Below, in pieces: positions 18,381 to 26,159 of a stretch of 64,000 nt of DNA (position 1 is its first letter; every line of letters starts with the position of its first letter). The notes under the pieces were generated by a model that searched no databases, had not been told where the DNA came from, and worked only from the letters and a program-made list of their open reading frames with translations. A program made the translations under genes and the position numbers. The DNA is from Gaiellasilicea sp963811885 (GTDB taxonomy: Bacteria > Actinomycetota > Thermoleophilia > Gaiellales > Gaiellaceae). The stretch covers positions 1,488,001 through 1,552,000 of the forward strand of contig CAWETB010000015.1 of NCBI GenBank assembly GCA_963811885.1, read 5' to 3'.

Positions 18381-18788
18381 TCAGCGGGCGGCCTGAAGGT
18401 CTGACGTGCTCTCGCTCCAGCGCGCCGTCAGCGCGAAGAGAATGATCACGTTCAGCGCCATCACGGTCAACGACCAGAGCGGGTACTGGCTGTTGCCGAG
18501 GAAGCCGAGCTGGGCGATGAAGTTCAAGCACACGACGACGATCGTGAACCAGCGGGCCCACCCCTGCGCGCTCAGCAGGCCGAGGCCGCCGAGGACGAGC
18601 AGCACGCCCCAGATCATCATGATCCAGCCCCACGCCGTCAGGTCGACGACGAGGAAGCCGGATTGGGTCACCACGTAGTACTCGTCCTCGAACAGAGCGA
18701 TCAGGCCTTGCATGAAGTCGATCGCGCCGACGACGAGCAGCAGGATGCCGGCGAAGCCGATCCAACCGGCCATGCTCCTGGAGTTCAT
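18381..18788 (-). CDS. DUF7144-type four-helix membrane protein
   Basis: 135 residues, four hydrophobic helices, with motifs AGILLLVVGAIDFMQGL and LGNSQYPLWSLTVMALNVI typical of DUF7144 actinobacterial membrane proteins. Start ATG 18788 has a strong AGGGAGGTAGGG ribosome site. The function is unknown. A 115-base gap to the upstream flippase gene shows no special structure. Confidence 0.8.
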   Translation of the reverse strand: MNSRSMAGWIGFAGILLLVVGAIDFMQGLIALFEDEYYVVTQSGFLVVDLTAWGWIMMIWGVLLVLGGLGLLSAQGWARWFTIVVVCLNFIAQLGFLGNSQYPLWSLTVMALNVIILFALTARWSESTSDLQAAR

Positions 18789-18904
18789 CCCTACCTCCCT
18801 TTGGGAACGTCAGAACGGCGTCGCTGGCAACCGACGGAGTCTGCGCGTTCGTTACGCGGCCGTGATTCGCCACTCTGGCCGCACTCCCTGCCGCGATCTG
18901 TGAG

Positions 18905-19199
18905 ATGGTGGCGCGCTCGATGTGTTGCTTCCTGATTCTCTTCGCCGTCTTCGGCCCGCGGTTCGCGATCGTCGCGATGTGGCTCTTCGGAGACCGCGTC
19001 GACCTGGCGTTCGACTCGTGGGTGTGGCCGCTGCTGGGGCTGTTCTTCTTCCCGTGGACGACGCTGATGTATCTCCTCGTCTGGTCTCCCGATCGGCGGT
19101 GTCTCGGGCGGCGAGTGGATCATCGTCGGCCTCGGGGTCGCGCTCGACGTGGCGACGTACGGGGCCAGGTCCGCGCGCAGCCGTTACGCGACCGCCTGA
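18905..19199 (+). CDS. small two-helix membrane protein, frame broken near 19088
   Basis: From ATG 18905 the protein reads CCFLILFAVFGPRFAIVAMW and LLGLFFFPWTTLMYLLVWSP, two membrane helices. After the WSP the frame slips, and the ending GGEWIIVGLGVALDVATYG continues in another frame to TGA 19197-19199, giving about 97 residues. Similar short membrane proteins of unknown function are common in actinobacteria. Weak support for the exact start. Confidence 0.65.
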
Positions 19200-19212
19200 G
19201 ATCGTGTTCCGG

Positions 19213-19229
19213 TCATCCCAGATGGACGA
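19213..19229. promoter_or_regulatory. 17-bp palindrome (P17), GGACGA variant
   Basis: TCATCCCAGATGGACGA; the right arm differs by one base (GGACGA). Its centre is 46 bases before ATG 19267, and a TAGCCT -10-like hexamer begins 23 bases after it. Confidence 0.65.
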
Positions 19230-19266
19230 TGCTCCGTGTCGTGGACGGCGGTTAGCCTGCCGTGAG

Positions 19267-19794
19267 ATGAGCTCGAAGCTGCTCCTGCTCCCGGTTCTGG
19301 CCGCCGCGCTGCTGGCCGCGGGCTGCGGCGGCAGCGACGACGAGACGTCCGGGGCGAGCGACTGGGCGAACTCGGTGTGCTCGGCCGTGTCGACCTGGAA
19401 GACCTCGGTGTCGTCTGCTGCAACGTCGATCCAGGGCGGCAATCTCTCCGAGAACAGTCTCGAGAGCGCGGTCGACGACGTCACCGACGCGACGAAGACG
19501 CTCGCGGACGACCTGAAGGACGCGGGCCGGCCCGACACGGCCGACGGCCAGAAGGCGAAGGGCGTGGTCGATCAGCTCGCCGGCGAGATCGAGGATGGCG
19601 CGGAGAAGATCGCCGACGCCGTCGACGGAGCCAGCCTGCTCGACGCGATCTCGACGATCACCGGCACCCTCGCCACGATGGGAGATCAGGTCGGCGCCGC
19701 CGTCGACCAGCTGGAGCAGCTCGAACCGGTAGGCGAGTTGAAGGACGCGCTGAACAACTCCGACGAGTGCTCGAGCCTCCGCTCCGGCGGATGA
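19267..19794 (+). CDS. lipoprotein of unknown function
   Basis: 175 residues. A signal peptide (residues 1-19) ends in a lipobox LLAAGC with lipidated Cys20. The mature part is acidic and mostly helical, with LEQLEPVGELKDALNNSDEC near the end and Cys residues at both ends that could form a disulfide. It overlaps the next gene by ATGA (19791-19794), so lipoprotein and DUF4239-like protein are coupled. A helical spacer or sensor role at the cell surface is possible but not shown. Confidence 0.75.
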   Translation: MSSKLLLLPVLAAALLAAGCGGSDDETSGASDWANSVCSAVSTWKTSVSSAATSIQGGNLSENSLESAVDDVTDATKTLADDLKDAGRPDTADGQKAKGVVDQLAGEIEDGAEKIADAVDGASLLDAISTITGTLATMGDQVGAAVDQLEQLEPVGELKDALNNSDECSSLRSGG

Positions 19795-20616
19795 GTCTTG
19801 TCTGGCCGATTCTCGTAGTCGCTCGCCGCCACCGGGATCGCCGTCGGCGCGATGCTGCTCGTCCGCCGCCGGGCGCCGGAGGGAAGCTACTTCGCCGACG
19901 GCGACCGCGCTGCAGGCGTCTTCGGCGTCATCGCCACCGGCTTCTCGGTCCTGCTCGGCTTCATCATCTTCCTCGCCTTCACGAGCTACGACGACACGAA
20001 GCAGGGCGCCGAGACGGAAGCGCAGGTGGTCGCGCAGCAGTTCGAGACCGCACAGTTCATGCCGGCCGCGCAGCGGCAGGAACTCTCGGATGGCCTCGTC
20101 TGCTACGCCCGCTACGTCGTCCACCGGGCGTGGCCGCGACTCGAGGCGGGCACCGAGGGCGACAGGTTCAACCCCTGGGGCGTGTCGATGTTTCGCACGC
20201 TGCAGCAGGTGAAGCCGAACGGCCCCACCGAGGAAGCCGCGTTCTCGAAGTGGCTCGACCAGAACTCCGAGCGCACCGCAGCACGCCAGGACCGGATCCA
20301 CGCGGCGCAGGGCGTGGTCCCGACCCCGCTCTGGATCGTGCTCTTCCTGACCGCGGGCGTGATCGGCATGTTCATGCTCTTCTTCGCCGACAGCGGCGAA
20401 CGGGCGAAGACGCAGGCGCTGCTGATCGGCTCCGTCGTCGCCGTGGTCGCCGCGACGCTCCTTCTGCTGTCGTTCCTCGACAACCCGTACTACGGCGGCG
20501 TCGGCGCGCTCGAACCGGTTGCGATGAAGCGAACCGAGGTCCTCCTCGCGAAGGAGCGCGTCCTCGTCGGCTCGACCGGCCCGCTCCCGTGCAATGCGTC
20601 CGGTGACCGACGGTGA
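19791..20616 (+). CDS. DUF4239-like membrane protein, frame broken near 19818
   Basis: ATG 19791 overlaps the lipoprotein stop. After MSLVWPILVV the frame slips and continues as LAATGIAVGAMLLVRRRAPE. The protein then has a membrane helix FSVLLGFIIFLAFTSYDD, a long outer domain and two C-terminal helices (WIVLFLTAGVIGMFMLFF and a second near the end). The total is about 275 residues, similar to the bestrophin-like DUF4239 protein at 12283. It overlaps the following gene by GTGA (20613-20616). The function is unknown; the operon with a lipoprotein suggests an envelope complex. Confidence 0.7.
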
Positions 20617-21246
20617 CGGACGGCCATCACCGCAGCTACGTCGAGATCCTCGCGACCGTTCTGCTGTCGCTTGCCGCCGTCGCAACGGCCTGGAGCGGCT
20701 ACCAGGCGACGCGGTGGAACGGCGAGCAGGCGAAGGCGGCGGGCCGGACCAACGCGATCAGGGTCGAGGCCGCGCGCGCGCAGGGCCTCTCCGAGTCGCA
20801 GACGCAGGTCGACGTCGCGACGTTCATCCAGTGGGTCGACGCCTACGCGCTCAAGCGGACGGAGCTGTCGGACTTCTACTTCAAGCGCTTCCGCAAGGAG
20901 TTCCGGCCCGGCCGTCCAGGCCTGGCTCGATACCCGGCCGCTCGTGAACCCGGATGCACCGCTGACCCCGTTCGCGATGCCGCAGTACAAGCTCGCCGCG
21001 GCGGCCGAGGCGAGGCGGCTGGACGCCGCGGCCGAGGTCTCCGCCGCGGAGGTGCGGCGCGACATCCAGCGCGGGTCGAACTACGTCCTCGGCGTCGTCC
21101 TCTTCTCGGTCTCGCTCTTCTTCGCAGGGCTGAGCCCCAGGCTCACCGACGTGCGGCTCCGGACGATCACGCTCGCGCTCGGCTGCTTCGTCTTCCTCGG
21201 CACGCTGATCTGGATCGCGACGTCCCCGGTGAGCATCTCGGTCTAG
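20613..21246 (+). CDS. membrane protein of the lipoprotein operon, frame broken near 20908
   Basis: GTG 20613 overlaps the upstream stop. An N-terminal helix (ILATVLLSLAAVATAWSGYQ) leads into a long helical domain with ARAQGLSESQTQVDVATFIQ. In TTCCGGCCCGGCCGTCC near 20908 the frame slips, and the rest (VQAWLDTRPLVNPDAPLTPF, then two membrane helices) runs to TAG 21244-21246. About 211 residues in all. The stop shares the four bases CTAG with the convergent kinase HK2. It is probably the third member of a lipoprotein/membrane-protein operon starting at 19267. Confidence 0.7.
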
Positions 21247-23044
21247 GTCGAGCGTGCCGGGACCGCGCCGCTGACACGGGTGCCGTGGCCGGGCGCGGAA
21301 TGAATCTCGACCGTGCCGCCCGCGACCGCAAGTCGATCGCGCATGCCGACGAGGCCGCCGCCCTCAGGCGCGGTACTCGGGTCGAAACCCGGCCCGTCGT
21401 CCCGGACCTCGAAGCGCACGTCGCCCGCGTCCTCCCAGACCTCGACGGCGATGCGCGCGTCCGCGGGACAGTGCTTGGAGGCATTCTGGAGGGCTTCGAG
21501 CGCCGAGAAGTAGACGGCCGCCTCGACCTCCTCGCCGTACCGCCCGAGCCGGCCGACCTTCACCCGAACGCGGCCATCCGAGCGGGCCGCCTCCGTCAGC
21601 GCGGCTCCGAGCCCGAAGTCGCGGAGGACGGCCGGGTAGGCGCCGTGGGCGATCGCCCGGATCTCGTCCAGCGCCTGCTCGAGCCCCAGACCCACCTGCT
21701 CGAGCTCCTCGTCCCGGCCCAGACGCTCGCTGGCGCGATCGAGGTGGATCCGGAGCGCGACCAGCTGCTGCTGTGCGCTGTCGTGCAGGTCGCGCTCGAT
21801 CCGGCGCCGTTCGGTGGCGCTCGCGGTCGCGATCCGGCGGCGTGAGGCCTGCAGCTCGGAGTCGGTCCGGCTCCGGTCGAAGCTGAGCAGCACGGCCGTC
21901 GAGACGGCATCGAGGAGCTCGGGGTCGTCGTCGAGAGCGGCGTCGTAGCCGAGCGCCGCCGTCGGGTGCGCACCGCTGCCGAGCGCACGCCAGCGACGGC
22001 CCGGCTCGGCGGCGGCCGGCACGATCGGCGCCCCGTCGACGTCCGTCCAGTCGTCCTCGCTCGGACCGCCGCAGGGCCAGGCGAAGGCGTGGATCGCCGA
22101 GCGCCTCGGCAGCGGCACGCTCGAGCGCAGCCGGCGCGGGTTGTCCCTGCAGCCGCTGCATCATCGTCGCGAGCGAGCGGCCCGGCGATAGGTCTGTGCG
22201 AGCAGAAGCGCCAGAGCAAACGCGAGCGGCAGAGCGACGCGGGTTCCCGTCAGGAACCAGCCGAGCGTGTCCCACAGGCGCTGCTCGGTGACGGCGAAGT
22301 AGCGGATGGCGCCGAAGAGACCGAACACGGCGATCCACACACAGCCGACCACATAGACCGGAGCGAGGATGCGGCGCCGCGGGCGGGTCGCCAGCACGAG
22401 GCGGCTGACCAGCAGCGCGACCACCGCGATCGCGAACACGACGCGGAAGACCTCCTCGACCGTCGCGAAATGCCCCGCGACGTCGGGGCGGTCGGCGATC
22501 ATCAGCGCGTTCGGCGGGCACTCCGCCGTGCAGCGCGCCAGGAACGTCCCTCCGCTGATCGTCGGCGAGAGGAAGAACCACGGCACGAAGCCGACCACGA
22601 TCGTCGACACGGCCAGGGCGAACACCCACATCGCGGCGCGCGTCAACCTCACGCCCGGATAGCTGAGCAGGAGATACCACGCAAGCAGCGCGGAGACCGG
22701 GATCGAAGAGAACGCCGATCGAGAAGCCGAGCGACCAGGACGTCCCCTGCAACGCGACGACGCGCGAGCGCAGCCGCCAGCAGCAACAGGACGAGGCCGA
22801 CGAGGCTCTGCGGGCGCCGTCGGCGCCAGAGCAGGCCGACGCCCGCGAACGCGACCACGCTGTAGCCGGCGAAGAGCGCGAACCCCCCTGGACGGACGAG
22901 CACACCCGCGCTGACCGTGAGCGCGGCCGTCACTCCGGCCGCGAGCACTGCGGCGATCGCCACCGGCCACGGCCGAACCCACTCGTGCCACCCCGCGAGC
23001 TCGGCGTCGCGGAGCTCGACGGGCGCGGTTGTCGCCGCGCTCAT
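21243..23044 (-). CDS. NarL-type sensor histidine kinase (HK2), at least four frame breaks
   Basis: Read in pieces from ATG 23044. Hydrophobic helices come first, then a loop with C-x3-C-P-x-N (RCTAECPPNALMI), more helices, a linker, the phosphoacceptor helix ERDLHDSAQQQLVALRIH, N-box EALQNASKHC and G1 DDGPGF. The order and the Cys loop match HK1, so the two are paralogues. Frame changes occur near 22760, 22700, 22185 and 22115; no domain is missing. If the breaks are sequencing errors this is a working kinase of about 600 residues, probably serving RR2. If real, it is a pseudogene. Confidence 0.75.
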
Positions 23045-23048
23045 CGCT

Positions 23049-23065
23049 CCAGGCTACGAGCCTGG
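23049..23065. terminator. hairpin between SHOCT gene and HK2
   Basis: CCAGGC-TACGA-GCCTGG, perfect six-base arms with a five-base loop, lies between the SHOCT stop and the HK2 start on the minus strand. It could end the SHOCT transcript or regulate HK2, as it is only five bases from the HK2 ATG. It has no T-run. Confidence 0.4.
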
Positions 23066-23104
23066 CCAGGGATTAGCAAACGTTGTGAGGAGTGGACGAC
23101 CCGC

Positions 23105-23338
23105 TTACGACCCGAGCAGCTGCGCCTTCTGCGCGTCGAACTCCTCCTGGGTGAGGACTCCCGCGTCCTTCAGCTGGCCAAGCTCCTTGAGCTGAGCGAT
23201 CGCCGCGTCGGAGAGACCGCCTGCGGGGGCCGCGGGCGTTGGAGCCGCCGCGGCGTCCTGGTGGACGTTCTTGCCTGCGTGGTAGGCGACGCCGCCGACC
23301 ATCGCGGCCCGCATCAGAGGACGCCCGCGCCTCACCAT
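23105..23338 (-). CDS. small SHOCT-domain protein
   Basis: 77 residues from ATG 23338 with an AGGAGGGAACG leader. The N-terminus MVRRGRPLMRAAMVGG is basic then hydrophobic, followed by a Pro/Ala-rich linker and a C-terminal SHOCT segment (LKELGQLKDAGVLTQEEFD, ending AQLLGS). It is the intact paralogue of the broken gene at 9723. The divergent potassium channel shares the intergenic region with a P17 site, and on this strand a -10-like GAAGCT lies 23 bases from it. Confidence 0.85.
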   Translation of the reverse strand: MVRRGRPLMRAAMVGGVAYHAGKNVHQDAAAAPTPAAPAGGLSDAAIAQLKELGQLKDAGVLTQEEFDAQKAQLLGS

Positions 23339-23411
23339 CTCTCGTTCCCTCCTTCTTGCCTGGGACGGATGCCTCGCCGTGCAGCTTCCCTGCCGGGAGG
23401 ACGGCGGCTCA

Positions 23412-23428
23412 TCGTCCGGTTGGGGTGA
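23412..23428. promoter_or_regulatory. 17-bp palindrome (P17), TCGTCC variant
   Basis: TCGTCCGGTTGGGGTGA, with weaker arms. It lies between the divergent SHOCT and channel genes, and its centre is 55 bases from ATG 23475 or 44 bases from ATG 23464, which lies in another frame. Confidence 0.5.
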
Positions 23429-23474
23429 ACGCGGATGACGCCGCCGTCCGCTGCGGGCGAGAGTATGGAGCCGC

Positions 23475-24146
23475 ATGCACGTCGGGCCATTCCTGCGACG
23501 CTTGCAGGCGAGCCGCAGCTACGGCTTCGTCCTCCTGCTCGTCCTCGCGACCTTCGGTTTCGTCGCGGCGGCGCCGGAAGAGCAGTGGGCCGGCGCCGTC
23601 CTCGTCCTGCTCCTCGTGCTGACGCTCGGAGTCGCGCTCTGGACCTCCGCGACGAGCCGGCTCGACCTCGTTGCCACCTGCCTGGCCGTCGTGGGTGCCG
23701 TCGGCGCCATCCTGGAGCTCCTGACCACGAATGCGAACGCGACCGGGCTGCTGGGGCTGCTGGACGTGCTGCTGATCGCCGCGACGTGCGGCGTGATCGT
23801 GTTCGGGATCGGCGACCAGCACGGGGTCAACTTCCAGTCGGTGCTCGGCGCGCTCTGCATCTACCTGATGATCGGCCTGCTCTACGCGTTCGCCTACGGA
23901 GCGATCGCGGCGTTCCAGTCGGGTCCGTTCTTCGCCCAGGGCACCGACGGGACGGCCTCGATCCGGCTCTACTTCAGCGTCGTCTCGCTGGCGACCGTCG
24001 GCTACGGCGACTACACCGCGGCCACCGACCTCGGCCGGACGGTGGCCGGGAGCGAGGGGCTGCTCGGCCAGGTCTATCTCGTCACCGTCGTCGCCGTCAT
24101 CGTCAGCCGGCTGCGTCCCCGCAGCGCGCGCACGAACGAGCAGTAG
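23475..24146 (+). CDS. two-pore-helix-type potassium channel
   Basis: 223 residues. Five hydrophobic helices precede the pore region, which has the canonical selectivity filter TVGYGDY (residues 174-180) followed by a last helix YLVTVVAVIVSRL. No RCK/TrkA domain is attached, so gating is not by a fused nucleotide domain. ATG 23464, one frame off, would give an N-terminus MEPH joining at the next base and would fit the P17 spacing, so the 5' end may hold an indel. It acts in the cytoplasmic membrane, moving K+. Confidence 0.88.
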   Translation: MHVGPFLRRLQASRSYGFVLLLVLATFGFVAAAPEEQWAGAVLVLLLVLTLGVALWTSATSRLDLVATCLAVVGAVGAILELLTTNANATGLLGLLDVLLIAATCGVIVFGIGDQHGVNFQSVLGALCIYLMIGLLYAFAYGAIAAFQSGPFFAQGTDGTASIRLYFSVVSLATVGYGDYTAATDLGRTVAGSEGLLGQVYLVTVVAVIVSRLRPRSARTNEQ

Positions 24147-24166
24147 TGCGCCGACTAGGCTGAGGC

Positions 24167-25012
24167 GTGGCCTCGATCCTCTATGTGGGGCACGCGACGA
24201 CGCTGATCGAGCTCGACGGCGTCCGCCTCCTGACCGACCCGCTCCTCCGCCGCCACGTCGGCCACCTCCAGCGGCTCGTGCCCCTCGGCGAGGCCCTGCC
24301 GCCCCCTGATGCGGTGCTGCTTTCCCATCAGCATGCCGACCACCTCGACCTGCCTTCGCTCCGCCGGCTCGGGCAGTCGATGCTCCTGCTCGTGCCGCGA
24401 GGCGCCGGCTGGACGCTGAGGCGCCAGGGCTTTCGCCGTGTCGTCGAGCTGTCGCCGGGCGACTCGACCAGCGTCGGCGAGCTCGCGATCGCGGCGGTGC
24501 CGGCGGTGCACGACGGCAGGCGCTATCCCTACGGCAGGAAGGTGGCCGCGCTCGGCTACGTCGTCACAGGCTCGCGGTCGGTCTACTTCGCCGGCGACAC
24601 CGACGTCTTCGACGGGATGAGCGAGCTCGCCGGAGCGGACGTCGGCCTGATCCCCGTCTCGGGCTGGGGCGCCAAGGTCGGCCCCGGCCACCTCGACCCG
24701 GCGCGGGCGGCCGCTGCGGTCGGCCTGCTCCGGCCGCGCGTGGCGATCCCGATCCACTGGGGGACGTACGCCCCCTTGCACTGGCGCGTCTCGGGTGGGA
24801 GGTCGCCGTCCGAGGATCCTGCGGCGGAGTTCGCGGAGGCGGTGGCCATCGCCGCCCCCGAGGTGGAGGTGCGCATCCTCCGGCCCGGAGAGCAAACGGA
24901 CGTTCTGAGCGTGCGCCTCAGACTCTGTCGTTCGCCACGACCCAGGCGACGAGCGCGACCGGGATTGATGCGAGTGCGACGACGATCCCGATCAGGTCGA
25001 AGCCGAGCGTGA
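24167..25012 (+). CDS. MBL-fold metal-dependent hydrolase (UlaG-like)
   Basis: Starts at GTG 24167 with a TAGGCT -10-like hexamer five bases before it. The metallo-beta-lactamase motif SHQHADHLD supplies the first metal ligands. Later GDTDVFDGM and PIHWGTY give the remaining Asp and His, the pattern of UlaG and N-acyl-phosphatidylethanolamine-type hydrolases. The domain ends at about residue 243 (near 24900); the Arg-rich tail beyond it is antisense to the small gene 24918-25082. A TGA at 24906-24908, one frame off, is the likely true end. Confidence 0.82.
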   Translation: MASILYVGHATTLIELDGVRLLTDPLLRRHVGHLQRLVPLGEALPPPDAVLLSHQHADHLDLPSLRRLGQSMLLLVPRGAGWTLRRQGFRRVVELSPGDSTSVGELAIAAVPAVHDGRRYPYGRKVAALGYVVTGSRSVYFAGDTDVFDGMSELAGADVGLIPVSGWGAKVGPGHLDPARAAAAVGLLRPRVAIPIHWGTYAPLHWRVSGGRSPSEDPAAEFAEAVAIAAPEVEVRILRPGEQTDVLSVRLRLCRSPRPRRRARPGLMRVRRRSRSGRSRA

Positions 25013-25082
25013 TCAGAACGGCGCCGGCGACGACGCAGGCGATCATGGCGCCGATGCCGACGACCCAGGGCGGAAGGTTCAT
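24918..25082 (-). CDS. 54-residue two-helix membrane protein
   Basis: From ATG 25082 to TGA 24918-24920. The protein is almost entirely hydrophobic: LPPWVVGIGAMIACVVAGAV, then a second helix GIVVALASIPVALVAWVV, ending ANDRV. A GGGAG ribosome site lies five bases upstream. It follows the formylglycine-generating enzyme by 31 bases on the same strand and is probably co-transcribed. The reading frame, ribosome site and ordinary codon use support a real gene. Function unknown. Confidence 0.7.
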   Translation of the reverse strand: MNLPPWVVGIGAMIACVVAGAVLITLGFDLIGIVVALASIPVALVAWVVANDRV

Positions 25083-25113
25083 GGGGAGACTCCCTTCGAG
25101 TGAGCGCGGCGAG

Positions 25114-26031
25114 TCATGCCGCCTCGCGGACGACGCAGCGGAAGCCGATGTGAGCCGTCGACGTGTCCACCGTCTCGCCCTGCCGGGCCGCAGGCCGGTA
25201 GCGGAGGCAGTAGTTGGGCGCGCACAGGTGCGAACCGCCCTTGATCACCTTGCGCGGGAAGCGCTCGCCGGGCAACGCGGGCGGCGCGCAGCAGGGCGTG
25301 CTCTCCGCTCCGTCGCCGCTCGTCGTGAACCAGTCGCTCGTCCATTCCCACACGTTCCCACACATGTCGTAGAGGCCGTAGCCGTTCGGCGGGAAGCTGC
25401 CGACGGGGGAGGTTCCCTCGTAGCCGTCCTCCTTCAGGTTCTGCCAGGGGAAGGCGCCCTGCCAGGTGTTGGCCATCGGCTTCCCGTCGGGCATGTGCTC
25501 GTCGCCCCAGGTGAACGTGGCGCGCTCGAGGCCGCCGCGCGCAGCGAACTCCCACTCGGCCTCGGTCGGGAGCTGCTTCCCCACCCAGGCGGCATACGCC
25601 TCCGCGTCCTCGTAGGCGACCTGGACGACCGGGTGCCGGTCGCGGCCGTTGATCGTGCTGCCCGGACCGGCGGGCCGCTTCCAGGAGGCGCCGGGGACGT
25701 ATTCCCACCAGCTCCGAACGTCGTCCAGCGGCACCGGCCCCGCCGTCTTGCGGAAGACGAGCGACCCGGGCACGAGCAGCTCCGGATCGGCGTCGGGATA
25801 GTCCGCCGCGTCGAGCGGCCGCTCCGCCAGCGTCACGTAGCCGGTCTCGCGGACGAAACGCCGAAACTCCGTCGCCGTGACCGCGTGCACGTCGATCCGG
25901 AACCCCGCGACCGTCACCTCACGCAGGGGCCGCTCCTCGGGGTAGAAGTCCTCCGAGCCCATCAGGAACGTCCCGCCCGGGATCGTGGCCATGGTCGCCC
26001 GGCCCTGCTTGGCGGCCGCTGCGGCGCTCAT
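25114..26031 (-). CDS. formylglycine-generating enzyme (sulfatase activator)
   Basis: 305 residues from ATG 26031. This is the FGE-sulfatase (SUMF1) fold: it opens with IPGGTFLMGSEDFYPEERP, has PTEAEWEFAARGG and CGNVWEWTSDWF mid-protein, and near the end GGSHLCAPNYCLRYR. The two active-site cysteines, C270 and C275, are both present, as in copper-dependent aerobic FGE (C336/C341 in human SUMF1). It converts the Cys of CxPxR in type I sulfatases to formylglycine. The substrate is probably the sulfatase at 51476, which carries CSPTR and a P17 site like this gene. Confidence 0.93.
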   Translation of the reverse strand: MSAAAAAKQGRATMATIPGGTFLMGSEDFYPEERPLREVTVAGFRIDVHAVTATEFRRFVRETGYVTLAERPLDAADYPDADPELLVPGSLVFRKTAGPVPLDDVRSWWEYVPGASWKRPAGPGSTINGRDRHPVVQVAYEDAEAYAAWVGKQLPTEAEWEFAARGGLERATFTWGDEHMPDGKPMANTWQGAFPWQNLKEDGYEGTSPVGSFPPNGYGLYDMCGNVWEWTSDWFTTSGDGAESTPCCAPPALPGERFPRKVIKGGSHLCAPNYCLRYRPAARQGETVDTSTAHIGFRCVVREAA

Positions 26032-26066
26032 CGCAGGATGATCTCCGGCGCGCGGGTGACCTCCCC

Positions 26067-26083
26067 TCACCCCGCCGGGGTGA
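26067..26083. promoter_or_regulatory. 17-bp palindrome (P17), perfect arms
   Basis: TCACCCCGCCGGGGTGA, perfect seven-base arms, between the divergent FGE and RDD genes. Its centre is 44 bases before the FGE start; toward FGE a GATCAT -10-like hexamer begins 23 bases after it. Confidence 0.75.
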
Positions 26084-26159
26084 CGCGCCGTCACCCCGGA
26101 ACCGGCGAGCGTTACAGCGCCGGGAGCCGGCAGACCTGTCGTCGGGCGAAAGGCTACGA

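Noticed and set aside
24909..25012. C-terminal tail of the MBL hydrolase
   Set aside because: Arg-rich and antisense to the small membrane protein gene 24918-25082; the hydrolase probably ends near 24908.
26091..26108. Second P17 copy next to the 26067 site (TCACCCCGGAACCGG)
   Set aside because: The right arm does not pair with the left; only a half-site match.
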